This document shows positions 17,982-27,530 of a stretch of DNA of 64,000 nt, piece after piece. The stretch is taken from the NCBI GenBank assembly GCA_964399545.1, contig CAYNRG010000002.1:231637-295636 (forward strand), read 5' to 3'. Below the pieces are notes generated by a model. That model saw nothing but the letters and a program-made list of their open reading frames with translations. It did not search any database and was not told the DNA's origin. The stretch's first letter is position 1, and every line of letters starts with the position of its first letter. The position numbers and the translations under genes were made by a program. The DNA comes from CAYNRG01 sp964399545. Its GTDB lineage: Bacteria > Bacillota_I > Bacilli_A > Erysipelotrichales > Erysipelotrichaceae.

Positions 17982-20277
17982 CGATAAACTGAGAAGGAAG
18001 TTTTATCGCTATGCTGCACTTCGGCAGCCAAACTTGTTCATTTATATCTTTTCACACGCATTTCTGCGAATGAAATACTATTTCGGATTACTTAACTACG
18101 TTCAACTAAGTCAAAAATATTGGGGTTTTCTTTCGAAGATTAAAGAGGATAAGTTAATTGAAGGATTTACATTAGAAAATGATGCTTTAAAAAATATATT
18201 GCAAACCAATCAAGAAGTAGTAGTGCTTTTACCAAGAAGAATTATTCCAAAGAACTGGGTTGGACAGTGTGAAGTTCAGACTTTAGATGAACTTGATGGA
18301 AAAGCATGGGAAAAGCAATCGTCTTTAAAAGAAGCAACATTAATCAATGGAATTGATACAAGATTGTCTAGAAAAGTAAAGGATAATTTAAGATGGAATA
18401 AAAAGAAAAAGCAACTAGAGAGCTGGCCTAAGTCACTTTTGGTTCTCCGTGGATTATTACCATACATTATGATGATTGGAGTGAGTTGTCTACTTACTTT
18501 TGTTGCGTTGATGTATACACCGCCGATTTATCATCGCGGGTTTAGAGGAGTATTGTTACAAAATCCAGTAGTTATGATCATTAACCTTATTCCGATTATA
18601 CTAGCTATGCTGATTTTTTATTTTTTATTCAATCGGTTATGGAGTGCTCTTTTATTTACAGGTGCTCTTAGTTTGGCGATGACCTTTTCAAATTACTTTA
18701 AACAAAATTTTCGTGATGAACCCTTGCTTTTTGGGGATATCTTTACAGTAAAAGAAGCGTTAGTTGTGAGTGTTGACTATAAGATAAAGTTAACCCTACC
18801 CATGATGATTGTGGTGGTAGCATTACTTGCTCTAATTGTTGTAGTTAAGATGGTTCCGTATAGAACAAGGCAAACCAAGAAGGTACGAGCTATTGGGTTC
18901 GGTCTATCGGCTCTTTTGCTTTTTGGAGGAGTTGTTCCAACATATGGAACTACAAAGTTTCACAAAATGACCGCAGGAGAAAAATCAACACGATTTAATT
19001 ACCTAGAAGACTATATGTCTCGAGGGGTTGTCTATTCGTTTATTCGATCTTATTCAGAATTTGTAGGTGTCAAGCCAGAGGGATATAGCCAGAAAAGGGT
19101 GGACGAAATTTTAGCTCAATATCCTGAACAGCAACTTACGGAAGATAAGCAAGCAAATTTCTTGTTTATTATGTTAGAATCCTATGCGGATTTAAGTCAG
19201 TTTGAAGCCTTTACGGCAGGAGATGAGGATCCATATCAATATTTTCATAAAATTCAGGAAGAATCTTATTCCGGAGAGTTAATTGCGGATGTTTATGCAG
19301 GTGGTACCATTACAACAGAAAGAAGTTTTTTGACAGGCTATCGCTCTTTGGGGAAATTTTCGAAAGAAACAGAAAGCTTTATTCAATACTTTAGTCGACA
19401 AAACTATAAAACAGAAGCCATGCATCCTTTCTTTAACTGGTTTTATAATCGGAAGAATGTGAATAAAAAAATTGGATTTGATCAATTCTACACGAAAGAA
19501 AATAAATATCTTGTTGATCAAAACCCAGAAAGTGGTTATAAGTATTTTTCAGGATATTATATGTTTGATGATCCGTTCTTAAATGAAGTTATGAATCAAT
19601 TTGAAACACCTATTCTTGAAGGAGAAAAAGTGGCGGATTTTGTAGTTACATTTCAAAATCATGGTCCGTATTCATTGACCGCTCAAACAGATGTTGCATA
19701 TATTGAAAAAGATGAGGAATACACCGAAGGAACTTACAATACAGTGAATAATTATTTGTACTGGGTTAATAAAACAGACAAAGCTATTCAGTCGTTACGC
19801 GAAAGAGTAGATCTTTCACCAGAACCGATTGTTCTTGTTTTGTTTGGTGATCACCTTCCATCATTAACTCCAGAAGGTGGAGAAGAGCTTTCGTGGTATG
19901 TCCAAGAAGAGATTAACATGGATTTGAATACTGAGGAAGGTGTGTTAAATAAATACACAACTCCGTATGTTGTCTATGCTAATGAATCTGCCAAAGAATT
20001 ATATGGGTTAGAATTTGTTGGTGAGGGAAATACGATTTCCCCAATGTATTTAATGCCAGAAGTTTTTGATTATTTAGATATAGAGTCTTCTTCTTTTATG
20101 AATTACCTTATAGATTTAAAAGAAGATTTACCAGTGTGGCATTCATCAATGATTAGATATCAGAATCAATGGATGAGGCAAGATGGTGAAGGGTATAGTG
20201 AAGAAATAGAGAATCTTTTAAAGGAGTATCGTTCATTAGAGTTCTATATGCAATATAAGTATAATAAAAGTAAATAA
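17959..20277 (+). CDS. LtaS-like phosphoglycerol transferase / sulfatase-family membrane enzyme
   Basis: Probably transfers glycerol phosphate or a related unit to an envelope polymer on the outer face of the membrane. The first ~150 residues are an unusual, mostly polar and basic extension. Next come about five TM helices (~155-330) and an alkaline-phosphatase-fold domain (~390-750). Candidate metal-site features are MLESYAD, the nucleophile region GGTITTERSF, FQNHGPYS and LFGDHLPSL. The 772-residue length exceeds the usual 600-650 aa of LtaS because of the N-terminal extension. A GGAAAGGAG site lies inside yfhO, so the two are co-transcribed. A strong bidirectional terminator follows. Confidence 0.85.
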   Translation: MRKVIYCNDKLRRKFYRYAALRQPNLFIYIFSHAFLRMKYYFGLLNYVQLSQKYWGFLSKIKEDKLIEGFTLENDALKNILQTNQEVVVLLPRRIIPKNWVGQCEVQTLDELDGKAWEKQSSLKEATLINGIDTRLSRKVKDNLRWNKKKKQLESWPKSLLVLRGLLPYIMMIGVSCLLTFVALMYTPPIYHRGFRGVLLQNPVVMIINLIPIILAMLIFYFLFNRLWSALLFTGALSLAMTFSNYFKQNFRDEPLLFGDIFTVKEALVVSVDYKIKLTLPMMIVVVALLALIVVVKMVPYRTRQTKKVRAIGFGLSALLLFGGVVPTYGTTKFHKMTAGEKSTRFNYLEDYMSRGVVYSFIRSYSEFVGVKPEGYSQKRVDEILAQYPEQQLTEDKQANFLFIMLESYADLSQFEAFTAGDEDPYQYFHKIQEESYSGELIADVYAGGTITTERSFLTGYRSLGKFSKETESFIQYFSRQNYKTEAMHPFFNWFYNRKNVNKKIGFDQFYTKENKYLVDQNPESGYKYFSGYYMFDDPFLNEVMNQFETPILEGEKVADFVVTFQNHGPYSLTAQTDVAYIEKDEEYTEGTYNTVNNYLYWVNKTDKAIQSLRERVDLSPEPIVLVLFGDHLPSLTPEGGEELSWYVQEEINMDLNTEEGVLNKYTTPYVVYANESAKELYGLEFVGEGNTISPMYLMPEVFDYLDIESSSFMNYLIDLKEDLPVWHSSMIRYQNQWMRQDGEGYSEEIENLLKEYRSLEFYMQYKYNKSK

Positions 20278-20280
20278 GAA

Positions 20281-20334
20281 AACGTCATAAGTGAAAACAA
20301 GAGAGACTCTTGAGTGCTTATGACGTTTTATTTT
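20281..20334. terminator. Bidirectional terminator between convergent genes
   Basis: An 11-bp stem (AACGTCATAAG/CTTATGACGTT) encloses a second stem (CAAGAG/CTCTTG), with T-rich tracts on both strands. It serves the ltaS-like gene and the convergent zinc peptidase gene. Confidence 0.85.
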
Positions 20335-20349
20335 CCTTTAAGAAATTAG

Positions 20350-21048
20350 TTATCGACGTCGTCTATTAACAAGAATTAAGAAACGTAGAATTTGCATTAA
20401 AGTTACAGCTAAAGCGGCAACATAGGTTAATGCAGCTGCATCTAATACTTTTTTAGATCCAAGTAACTCTTCTTCATCAAGAATTGCGTGAGACTCAATA
20501 ACGGTTAATGCACGTTTACTAGCATCAAATTCAGTAGGTAGTGTGAAAAGTTGAAATAAAGCAACTAATCCATATAGTGCAATTCCAATGTAAGCTAAAA
20601 AAATCCATTCTTGAGATGAAGATCCTAAAATGAAACCAAGAAAGATTAAAGGCATAGATAACTTCGCTCCAATATTGGTCAAAGGAATAATTGCATTTCT
20701 CAGTTTTATTGGTGCATATCCCTCAGCATATTGAATAGCATGCCCAGCTTCGTGACAAGCAACACCGATGGCTGCTGTTGAGGTGTTGCCATAAACAGAA
20801 TCCGATAGACGGATAATGTTGGAGCGAGGATCAAAGTGATCAGTTAGTTTTCCTGGAATTCGTTCAATTTTAACATCGACTAATCCATTGGAATCTAAAA
20901 CTTGACGACAAGCTACTTCGGCAGTCATTCCCTTTTTTGATAATTGCTTTGAATATTGTTGATAGGTTCCTTGAACCTTTGAACTTGCCCACATTGCAAA
21001 CATTGCAGCAGGAAGAACTAAAATTAAATAAGTAAAATCAAAATACAT
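20350..21048 (-). CDS. Zinc metallopeptidase, YugP family
   Basis: A 232-residue membrane-bound zinc peptidase of the YugP (Zn_peptidase_2) type. The zinc site HEAGH is visible in ACHEAGHAIQYA, with TM segments at the N terminus, after the active site and at the C terminus. A perfect AGGAGGG lies 6 bases before the ATG at 21048. A longer reading frame runs upstream to 21297, but it overlaps rapZ and its promoter and has low-complexity composition, so it is not used. The substrate is unknown in the family. Confidence 0.88.
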   Translation of the reverse strand: MYFDFTYLILVLPAAMFAMWASSKVQGTYQQYSKQLSKKGMTAEVACRQVLDSNGLVDVKIERIPGKLTDHFDPRSNIIRLSDSVYGNTSTAAIGVACHEAGHAIQYAEGYAPIKLRNAIIPLTNIGAKLSMPLIFLGFILGSSSQEWIFLAYIGIALYGLVALFQLFTLPTEFDASKRALTVIESHAILDEEELLGSKKVLDAAALTYVAALAVTLMQILRFLILVNRRRR

Positions 21049-21189
21049 ATAAACCCTCCTAAGTAGTTCTATTCTATCATAAAGGTCAATAGAAATTCTA
21101 TAAATAAGACTATCATATAGTAAAAATATGGGAATATGATGGGAAATTTGAAAAAAACAGTGGGAAGGGACAGAAGTTTGTAGGATTAA

Positions 21190-21218
21190 TTGAGAATTAT
21201 GATTGAAAATGATAAAAT
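21190..21218 (+). promoter_or_regulatory. Promoter of the rapZ-yvcK-whiA operon
   Basis: TTGAGA, a 17-bp spacer, then TAAAAT with a TG extension, ending 18 bases before the rapZ start. Confidence 0.7.
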
Positions 21219-21236
21219 AAGCAAGAGGGCAAAATA

Positions 21237-22097
21237 ATGAAAAAAAAGCATGTAGTTTTAGTAAGTGGAATGTCAGGAGCAGGAAAAACAAGTGCAACTA
21301 GCATTTTAGAAGATATGGGATATCATTGCATTGATCAATTTCCTGTACAAATTTTGGAACAACTGATTGATGTGATTGAAAGCACCACAGATCCTCGATT
21401 TGACTGTTTAGCATTATCTACTTCAGCACAAGATTTTCCAGAATTTCTTCGAGCGTTTAATGGTGCGGACATGCGAGTGAGGGTATTGTTTCTAGATGCC
21501 TCTGATGATGTTTTGTTACGCCGTTATAAGTCAACAAGAAGAACACATCCGTTACTAGTGGGGAATGTGGTTAATACATTAGAAGAAGCGATTGCTGAAG
21601 AACGACTGCGATTTAAAACGGCAAAGGAGCAACTTTTTGTTGATATTGATACTAGTTTTTTGACATTTAAAGAATTAAAAGTGAAGATTGAGCAGTATTT
21701 TTCAATGAAAGAAAAGCCTAATTTTTCAATTAGTTTTATTTCATTTGGTTATAAGCATGGAATTCCTATGGATGCGGATTTGATGATTGATGTGCGATTT
21801 TTACCTAATCCTTATTGGGAGACTAAATTGCGAAAGTATTCTGGAGAAGATTCTGTTGTTTATGACTATGTTATGAATCAAGATCAAACTCAGAAGTTCA
21901 TTGTGAAATTAAAAGACTTTTTGGATTACTCTTTCAATGAATACCAACAAGAAGGAAAAAATCATTTAACGGTAGCTATTGGTTGTACAGGCGGACAACA
22001 TCGTTCTGTTGCGGTAACCAATTATTTATTCGATCATTATAAAAATAAAAATCATTGTTATAAAGAACATAGAGATAAGAAGAGTTGGACAAAATGA
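21237..22097 (+). CDS. rapZ: RNase adapter / nucleotide-binding protein RapZ (YvcJ)
   Basis: A P-loop protein of the YvcJ/RapZ family. In Enterobacteria it guides RNase E to GlmZ; in Bacillota it binds nucleotides and its cellular role is less clear. Walker A is GMSGAGKT at residues ~10-17. The conserved C-terminal domain shows SFGYKHGIP, DVRFLPNPYW and IGCTGGQHRSV. At 286 aa it has the normal length. Its stop codon overlaps the yvcK start as ATGA. The order rapZ-yvcK-whiA is a conserved Gram-positive cluster. Confidence 0.95.
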   Translation: MKKKHVVLVSGMSGAGKTSATSILEDMGYHCIDQFPVQILEQLIDVIESTTDPRFDCLALSTSAQDFPEFLRAFNGADMRVRVLFLDASDDVLLRRYKSTRRTHPLLVGNVVNTLEEAIAEERLRFKTAKEQLFVDIDTSFLTFKELKVKIEQYFSMKEKPNFSISFISFGYKHGIPMDADLMIDVRFLPNPYWETKLRKYSGEDSVVYDYVMNQDQTQKFIVKLKDFLDYSFNEYQQEGKNHLTVAIGCTGGQHRSVAVTNYLFDHYKNKNHCYKEHRDKKSWTK

Positions 22098-23056
22098 GAA
22101 ATAGAAAAATTGTAGTTCTTGGAGGGGGACATGGACAATCGGCCCTTTTAAGAGGAATTAAACACATTGAAAATGTGGATATTACAGCGATTGTTACTGT
22201 AGCGGATGATGGTGGCTCAACAGGGAGGTTAAGACACTATTTTGATATTCCCGCTGTAGGAGATATTCGAGGTGTTTTACTTTCTTTAGCAGAGAGTGAG
22301 AGCTTATTGAGTTCTTTAATGGACTATCGATTTACATCAGAAAACTTTGAAGATAAAGGAAAAGATGTTGTTGGTCATAATTTAGGAAATCTTATTTTAT
22401 TAGCATTGATGCAAACGAATGGAAGCTTGCCAGAAAGCATTAAGACACTGTCGAAAGTTTTAAATGTAAAAGGAGAGATTTTACCTTCAACATCGCAAGT
22501 CATTACCCTTTTTGCGATGATGGAAGATGGAACGATTGTAAAGGGAGAAGCTAATATTCCTACTATGACTAATCGTATTCATCGTGTTTTCTATGAGGAA
22601 GAGGTCCATGCTAGTGAAAAGGCGGTACAATCTATTATGGAAGCAGATTTAATCATTTATGGAGTAGGGTCCATTTATACAAGTATTTTACCGAATGTAA
22701 TTATCCCGGGAATTAATCAAGCATTAAAAAAATCAAAGGCAAGGCATGTGTACTTCTGCAATGCAATGACTCAGCCTGGAGAAACCTCGTTTTATCAAGT
22801 AGAGGATCATGTAGAGGCACTATTAGCTCATGATGCGATTATTGAGGATGTTGTAGTGGCTATGGATGATATTCCACTAGAGATTATTCAACGTTATCAG
22901 AAAGAAGGAAGTACTCCTGTTCAACTTTCTAGAGAAAGCCATCCTTATCAAATTCATCCCGAATCGTTACTTTCTTTTGAAGATGGATTCATTCGTCATG
23001 ATGCCGATAAAATCAAAGAAATTGTAGAAAAATTATTACCAGAAATTGAGGGATAA
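22094..23056 (+). CDS. yvcK: YvcK/GlmR gluconeogenesis and cell-wall precursor regulator
   Basis: A CofD-like fold protein that in Bacillus binds UDP-GlcNAc and stimulates GlmS, and is needed for growth on gluconeogenic carbon. Motifs are GGGHGQSALLRG at the N terminus, ADDGGSTGRLR at ~40-50 and GVGSIYTS in the second half. About 320 aa. A TTG at 22085 is possible, but the ATG at 22094 overlapping the rapZ stop is the common arrangement for coupled genes. Confidence 0.93.
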   Translation: MRNRKIVVLGGGHGQSALLRGIKHIENVDITAIVTVADDGGSTGRLRHYFDIPAVGDIRGVLLSLAESESLLSSLMDYRFTSENFEDKGKDVVGHNLGNLILLALMQTNGSLPESIKTLSKVLNVKGEILPSTSQVITLFAMMEDGTIVKGEANIPTMTNRIHRVFYEEEVHASEKAVQSIMEADLIIYGVGSIYTSILPNVIIPGINQALKKSKARHVYFCNAMTQPGETSFYQVEDHVEALLAHDAIIEDVVVAMDDIPLEIIQRYQKEGSTPVQLSRESHPYQIHPESLLSFEDGFIRHDADKIKEIVEKLLPEIEG

Positions 23057-23058
23057 AT

Positions 23059-24000
23059 ATGTCGTTTACTACAGAAGTTAAGCAAGAAGTTGGGCAGAAT
23101 GAGTTAAAAGACTGTTGTGCGAAAGCAGAACTTTCCGCATTGATTCAGTTTTGTTCTACCCTAAGTATTTCCAATAGAGGGATGAGTCTTGTGATTAAAA
23201 CAGAAAATGCAACAACGGCCAAAAGAACGTTGAAAATGATAAAAGAATACTATGAAGTTGAAACAGATTTATCAGTGATTAAGAAGATGAAGTTAAAAAA
23301 GAATAATATTTATGTTATTCGCGTTTTTGGAGCAGTGCGAGATATCTTACAAGAATTAGGACTTTACTCGACACGAGGATTATTAGAACGACCTTTACTG
23401 AGTGTTGTCGCAAAGGATTGTTGTGCAAGAGCCTATCTTGCAGGGGCATTTATGGCTGCGGGAAGTGTAAATTCACCCCAAAAGACCAATTATCATCTAG
23501 AAATTAGCACAAATAGTGAAGCACATGCTCAGTTTGTGGTAAAATTAATGGAACGATTTGATCTTCCTGCAAAAATTGTGGCAAGAAGGAAAAATGAAGT
23601 CGTTTATTTAAAAGCAGCGGATAAAATTAGTGATTTCATGCGATGTATTGGTGCTTTTGAATCGTTAATGAAGTTTGAAGATATCCGAATTCAAAGAGAT
23701 TTTAAAAATAGTTTGATTCGCCTAGATAACTGTGAAGTAGCTAATGAAGTCAAGACACACAAAGCTGCTCAAAAGCAATTGTTAGATATTCAAATTTTGG
23801 AAGAAGCAAAAGGATTAGAATATTTGGATTCACGTCTAGTTGAAGTGATTGACCTTCGAAAAAGATTTCCGTATTATAGTTTAAATGAGTTGAGTGCGGA
23901 ATATGAGAAAGAAACAGGGGTTTTAATGAGCAAGTCTGGAATGAAACATCGATTTAAGAAAATCGAAGAACTGGCTGATAAAATCCGAGAAAAAAACTAG
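23059..24000 (+). CDS. whiA: WhiA family DNA-binding regulator
   Basis: A 313-residue homologue of WhiA, which controls sporulation genes in Streptomyces and affects division and chromosome segregation in Bacillus. The N-terminal two-thirds is a degenerate LAGLIDADG-type homing endonuclease fold (LAGAFMAAGSVNSP at ~125-138). The last ~80 residues are the helix-turn-helix domain (SLNELSAEY and SKSGMKHRFKK). It begins 2 bases after the yvcK stop. Confidence 0.94.
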   Translation: MSFTTEVKQEVGQNELKDCCAKAELSALIQFCSTLSISNRGMSLVIKTENATTAKRTLKMIKEYYEVETDLSVIKKMKLKKNNIYVIRVFGAVRDILQELGLYSTRGLLERPLLSVVAKDCCARAYLAGAFMAAGSVNSPQKTNYHLEISTNSEAHAQFVVKLMERFDLPAKIVARRKNEVVYLKAADKISDFMRCIGAFESLMKFEDIRIQRDFKNSLIRLDNCEVANEVKTHKAAQKQLLDIQILEEAKGLEYLDSRLVEVIDLRKRFPYYSLNELSAEYEKETGVLMSKSGMKHRFKKIEELADKIREKN

Positions 24001-24014
24001 AAAGGAAGAGAAGT

Positions 24015-24290
24015 ATGAAATATCTTTATTTACTTGTTATTATTTTAATGGGAGTGGCTTTAATTCAAATTTTTTGGACACTATTAGTTCTTCTTTTTGT
24101 CTGCTTAGGAATTTATATGGCCATTACGTATTATCGTTTGCGCCAAGTGGTTAAAAAAGGAAAAGAGGAATTTATATATAGTGAAGATAAATCCTATACG
24201 TATACCCAAGGCAGTAAAAAAACATCGGATGATGTAATTGATGTAGAATATACAGAAAGAGTTGATAATCGAAGTGATGATTGGAATTAG
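24015..24290 (+). CDS. Small membrane protein of unknown function
   Basis: A 91-residue protein with one long or two short hydrophobic segments at residues ~4-45, followed by a charged tail rich in Lys, Asp and Tyr. A GAAAGGAAG site precedes the ATG. It lies 14 bases after whiA and overlaps the next gene by 14 bases, so it belongs to the rapZ operon. No family is recognised. Confidence 0.7.
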   Translation: MKYLYLLVIILMGVALIQIFWTLLVLLFVCLGIYMAITYYRLRQVVKKGKEEFIYSEDKSYTYTQGSKKTSDDVIDVEYTERVDNRSDDWN

Positions 24291-25203
24291 AGAAGAAATA
24301 AAACAAAAGCTAGTGGAAGTAACGATTGATAATCTGCATGAAGTTCAGGAGTACTTGGACTTAGAGAACTATGAGGAAAGCAACCACAATATACTGACTA
24401 TGCTGATTTGGATGAAAAAGTTTCCATTATACTTTTATAAAAATGAGAGAATGATGCTACTTTTTGGAATTTATGAAGAAGAATTATTTGTGTATATGCC
24501 ACTTTGTAAGAAAGAGGATTTTTCTGAGGCTATTAAAAAGGCAAAGGCATTATTCGATGGAGTGAACCAAGAGTTCATCTTGAGTTGTTTTACAGAAGAG
24601 CAAATTCAAAGCGTTTTAGATGTTTTTCCAGAGTATGAAGCTTGTCAGATTGAAAAAAGTTCTGACTATGTTTATGATGCTGAAAAGCTCAGGACAATGT
24701 CTGGGAAAAAGCTTCAGAAAAAAAGAAATCATCTGAATGCTTTTTATAAAGAGTATGAAGGACGATATCAATATGAGTCACTGAATGAGAACAATATAAA
24801 TGAATGTAAAGCCTTTTTGGCTAATTGGAAAAAAGAAGAATTAGATCCCTTTCTACAACAAGAGCGACTAGGTGCAAATGCAGTGCTAGATGCTTTTGGG
24901 AAAGTTCCTTACCGAGGAGGTTGTATTCGCATTGATGGAGAAGTTAGAGCTTTTGCGATAGGAACGTTGTTGTCAAAGCGGATGGTTCAAGAAAATATTG
25001 AGAAAGCCGATGATCAAATTCGTGGGTTATATCAAGCTATTTTAAAAGAATTCTTAAACCATGAGTATAAGGAGATTGAGCTTGTAAATCGCGAAGATGA
25101 TATGGGGTATAAAAACTTAAGGGCGGCAAAAATGTCGTATAATCCCCTATTTATGATTAAGAAATATCGGCTATGTCGATGCAAGGAGGAAGCGAATGAT
25201 TAA
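24277..25203 (+). CDS. DUF2156 family protein (MprF C-terminal-like)
   Basis: About 308 aa, resembling the DUF2156 fold (two GNAT-like halves) found in phosphatidylglycerol lysyltransferases, but with no membrane part. Supporting features are MSGKKLQKKRNHLNAF in the middle and the late LVNREDDMGYKNLR. The natural substrate of soluble DUF2156 proteins is mostly unknown. The start is uncertain: TTG 24262, GTG 24274 and ATG 24277 are all in frame without a strong ribosome binding site. It precedes a GNAT gene with an 8-base overlap. Confidence 0.78.
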   Translation: MIGIREEIKQKLVEVTIDNLHEVQEYLDLENYEESNHNILTMLIWMKKFPLYFYKNERMMLLFGIYEEELFVYMPLCKKEDFSEAIKKAKALFDGVNQEFILSCFTEEQIQSVLDVFPEYEACQIEKSSDYVYDAEKLRTMSGKKLQKKRNHLNAFYKEYEGRYQYESLNENNINECKAFLANWKKEELDPFLQQERLGANAVLDAFGKVPYRGGCIRIDGEVRAFAIGTLLSKRMVQENIEKADDQIRGLYQAILKEFLNHEYKEIELVNREDDMGYKNLRAAKMSYNPLFMIKKYRLCRCKEEAND

Positions 25204-26110
25204 GCGTGCAGAGAGAGTACATACATCAATTATTGAAGAAATGTGGGCTGTTTGCTTTCCACAAGAAAGTGTATTGTATAATGATTTTTTCTTTAGGAAT
25301 TATTATAGTCCTAAGAGAACTTTAATTTTTTCAGAAGACAATAGAGTTAAAGCCTCTTTACAACGGTATCCTCATGAAATGATGATGAATGGAAGAATTC
25401 TTCAAACATCAATGATTGTAGGAGTGGCTACTTTTCCAGAGCATCAAGGACAAGGATGTATGAATAAGTTAATGGAAAAAGCACTAGACCAAATTGAACA
25501 CCAGGAGTTAATCACATGGATTCAAGCCTATAATCCAGACCTTTATAAAAAATTTGGATTTGAGATGGTCATCTATCATAATGAATTGACCATTACGGCT
25601 GATCAAGTAAAAAAGATTAGTAATAAAGGATGTAGTTATGATGTTGATAGTGAAGCGATGATGAAGCTATATGCCTCTTTCGTAAGACATTTCAATGGGT
25701 TTTATATTCGAGACAAAGCGTATTTTGATACTTTAAAAAAATCGGTTGAGGCACAACATGGTAAGGTGATTGCTTACTATAATGACCAAGGGGAATTAGA
25801 AGCTTATGGGATCTTGTTACCGAAGAAAAAAGAAGTAGTCTTAGAAGAATGTATTTATCTGAATACAGTAGCTTTGATGAAACTAGTGAATTTAGCATTG
25901 CAACATCGTCCTACCGTGCGACTACACACAAGTGATACAGAGGGACTCAGTGTTCTTTTTCCTACAGCTCAAACAAGAAAATATGGAGCTGCGATGGCGA
26001 GAGTGAATGATATCGAGTTATTTAATCGGTTATATGGAACGTCTATTTCAACAGTAAAAGAAGCATTTGCTTCTAGTGGGAAACCGTTATATTTAAATGA
26101 ATTTCTATAA
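25196..26110 (+). CDS. GNAT family N-acetyltransferase
   Basis: A 304-residue acetyl-CoA-dependent acyltransferase. The acetyl-CoA loop is visible as VGVATFPEHQGQGCMNKL (residues ~79-96), followed by PDLYKKFGFEMV, typical of the N-terminal GNAT domain of Eis-like proteins. A second, less conserved GNAT-like half follows. AAGGAGG lies 6 bases before the ATG. The substrate is not predictable. It is last in the rapZ operon, followed by a stem-loop. Confidence 0.83.
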   Translation: MIKRAERVHTSIIEEMWAVCFPQESVLYNDFFFRNYYSPKRTLIFSEDNRVKASLQRYPHEMMMNGRILQTSMIVGVATFPEHQGQGCMNKLMEKALDQIEHQELITWIQAYNPDLYKKFGFEMVIYHNELTITADQVKKISNKGCSYDVDSEAMMKLYASFVRHFNGFYIRDKAYFDTLKKSVEAQHGKVIAYYNDQGELEAYGILLPKKKEVVLEECIYLNTVALMKLVNLALQHRPTVRLHTSDTEGLSVLFPTAQTRKYGAAMARVNDIELFNRLYGTSISTVKEAFASSGKPLYLNEFL

Positions 26111-26122
26111 ACCAAAAACTGA

Positions 26123-26162
26123 AAGCACTTTCACAAGAAAGTGCTTATAAATTAGTGCTTTT
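26123..26162 (+). terminator. Stem-loop after the GNAT gene
   Basis: A 10-bp perfect stem (AAGCACTTTC/GAAAGTGCTT, loop ACAA) lacks an immediate T-run. A second AGTGCTTTT copy at 26154-26162 could pair with the left arm instead. Probably a weak or alternative terminator. Confidence 0.55.
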
Positions 26163-26187
26163 AGAGAGAATAACCATTTTTTCACAA

Positions 26188-26217
26188 TTGACAATGAGTA
26201 GGTAAAAGGACTATAAT
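26188..26217 (+). promoter_or_regulatory. Consensus promoter of gap
   Basis: A perfect TTGACA, an 18-bp spacer and a perfect TATAAT. A strong constitutive-type promoter fits a highly expressed glycolytic gene. Confidence 0.85.
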
Positions 26218-26250
26218 GGAAGTACATCAATAGAGGAGGACATGTAAAAA

Positions 26251-27264
26251 ATGGCAGATGTAAGAGTAGCAATTAATGGCTTTGGCCGTATTGGACGTTT
26301 AGCGTTCAGACAAATGTTTGGAACAGCAGGGTATGAAATCGTAGCAATTAACGATTTGACAGATCCTAAGATGTTAGCACACTTATTGAAATATGATTCA
26401 GCTCAAGGACCTTACCATGGTCATGTTGTAGAAGCAAAAGAAGATTCAATCTTAGTAGATGGAAAAGAAGTAAAAATCTATAAAGAAGCAGATGCATCAA
26501 AACTTCCTTGGGGAGCTCTTGACGTAGATGTTGTGCTTGAGTGTACAGGATTCTATACTTCAAAAGAAAAATCATCAGCTCATTTAAGTGCTGGAGCAAA
26601 AAAAGTAGTTATTTCAGCACCTGCAGGAAATGATTTACCAACAGTAGTATTTGGAGTAAATGATGGAATTATTAAATCAGAAGATACAATCATTTCTGCT
26701 GCATCTTGTACAACAAACTGCTTAGCACCAATGGCGTATACTTTAAATAAACTTGCACCAATCCAAAGTGGAATCATGACAACTGTTCATGCTTACACAG
26801 GAGACCAAATGACACTTGATGGACCTCACCGCAAAGGTGACTTACGTCGTGCTCGTGCAGCAGCTGCAAGCATTGTTCCTAACTCAACAGGAGCGGCAAA
26901 AGCAATTGGACTTGTTATTCCTGAATTAAACGGAAAATTAATCGGGTCTGCACAACGTGTACCAGTAATCACAGGATCTAGTACAATCCTAATCGCAGTA
27001 GTAAAAGGAAAAGATATTACTGTAGATACAATTAACGCGGCAATGAAAGCTGCTTCTAATGATTCTTTCGGATATACTGAAGAGCCATTAGTATCTAGCG
27101 ATATCATCGGAAATACAAACGGATCATTATTTGATGCAACTCAAACAATGGTTACAAAAGTAGATGAAGATACGTATCAAGTACAAGTTGTTTCTTGGTA
27201 TGATAATGAAAACAGCTATACTAGCCAAATGGTTAGAACAATTAAGCACTTCGCAACAATCTAG
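26251..27264 (+). CDS. gap: Glyceraldehyde-3-phosphate dehydrogenase
   Basis: Central glycolytic enzyme oxidising G3P to 1,3-bisphosphoglycerate with NAD+. The NAD-binding INGFGRIGR is at residues 8-16 and the catalytic Cys153 lies in SAASCTTNC, with the YDNENSY motif near the C terminus. The 337-residue length is typical. It stands alone between its own consensus promoter and terminator, not in a pgk-tpi operon. Codon choice is more uniform than in neighbours, as expected for high expression. Confidence 0.97.
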   Translation: MADVRVAINGFGRIGRLAFRQMFGTAGYEIVAINDLTDPKMLAHLLKYDSAQGPYHGHVVEAKEDSILVDGKEVKIYKEADASKLPWGALDVDVVLECTGFYTSKEKSSAHLSAGAKKVVISAPAGNDLPTVVFGVNDGIIKSEDTIISAASCTTNCLAPMAYTLNKLAPIQSGIMTTVHAYTGDQMTLDGPHRKGDLRRARAAAASIVPNSTGAAKAIGLVIPELNGKLIGSAQRVPVITGSSTILIAVVKGKDITVDTINAAMKAASNDSFGYTEEPLVSSDIIGNTNGSLFDATQTMVTKVDEDTYQVQVVSWYDNENSYTSQMVRTIKHFATI

Positions 27265-27283
27265 TTGTAAAAGAGCTAATGAG

Positions 27284-27307
27284 AAGACGGGTGACCGTCT
27301 TTTTTTA
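27284..27307 (+). terminator. Intrinsic terminator after gap
   Basis: Stem AAGACGG/CCGTCTT with a GTGA loop and a seven-T run. Confidence 0.85.
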
Positions 27308-27419
27308 TGGTCACAAGGAGGTATTGATTGGGATAGGTTTACGAGTATATCGAGATAGGATCAAGAGGATACTTTGGATTAATTATTATAGATGGATGAT
27401 TACTTTTTAAGTTTTGAAC

Positions 27420-27451
27420 ACTAGGGAAATAGACTTGTGTCTTGATTTCTA
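27420..27451 (+). other. Imperfect inverted repeat before the BceR-like gene
   Basis: CTAGGGA...TTTCTAG arms (7 bp, then a 3-nt internal mismatch, then GAC/GTC) lie in the 266-base gap between gap and the response regulator. It could be an operator or RNA hairpin. Nothing else recognisable is in this gap. Confidence 0.3.
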
Positions 27452-27530
27452 GGTTATTGTCCTTTACACTAGAAATAAAGTAGAAGAAAGCATGAGTAGA
27501 ATGGATAAAAAGGGAGTAATGAGGTGAAGG

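Noticed and set aside
21049..21297. N-terminal extension of the zinc peptidase frame
   Set aside because: It runs antisense through the rapZ promoter and start, has skewed composition, and a perfect AGGAGGG site fits ATG 21048.
27164..27358. Frame overlapping the end of gap
   Set aside because: It overlaps gap out of frame, crosses its terminator and has no start signals.
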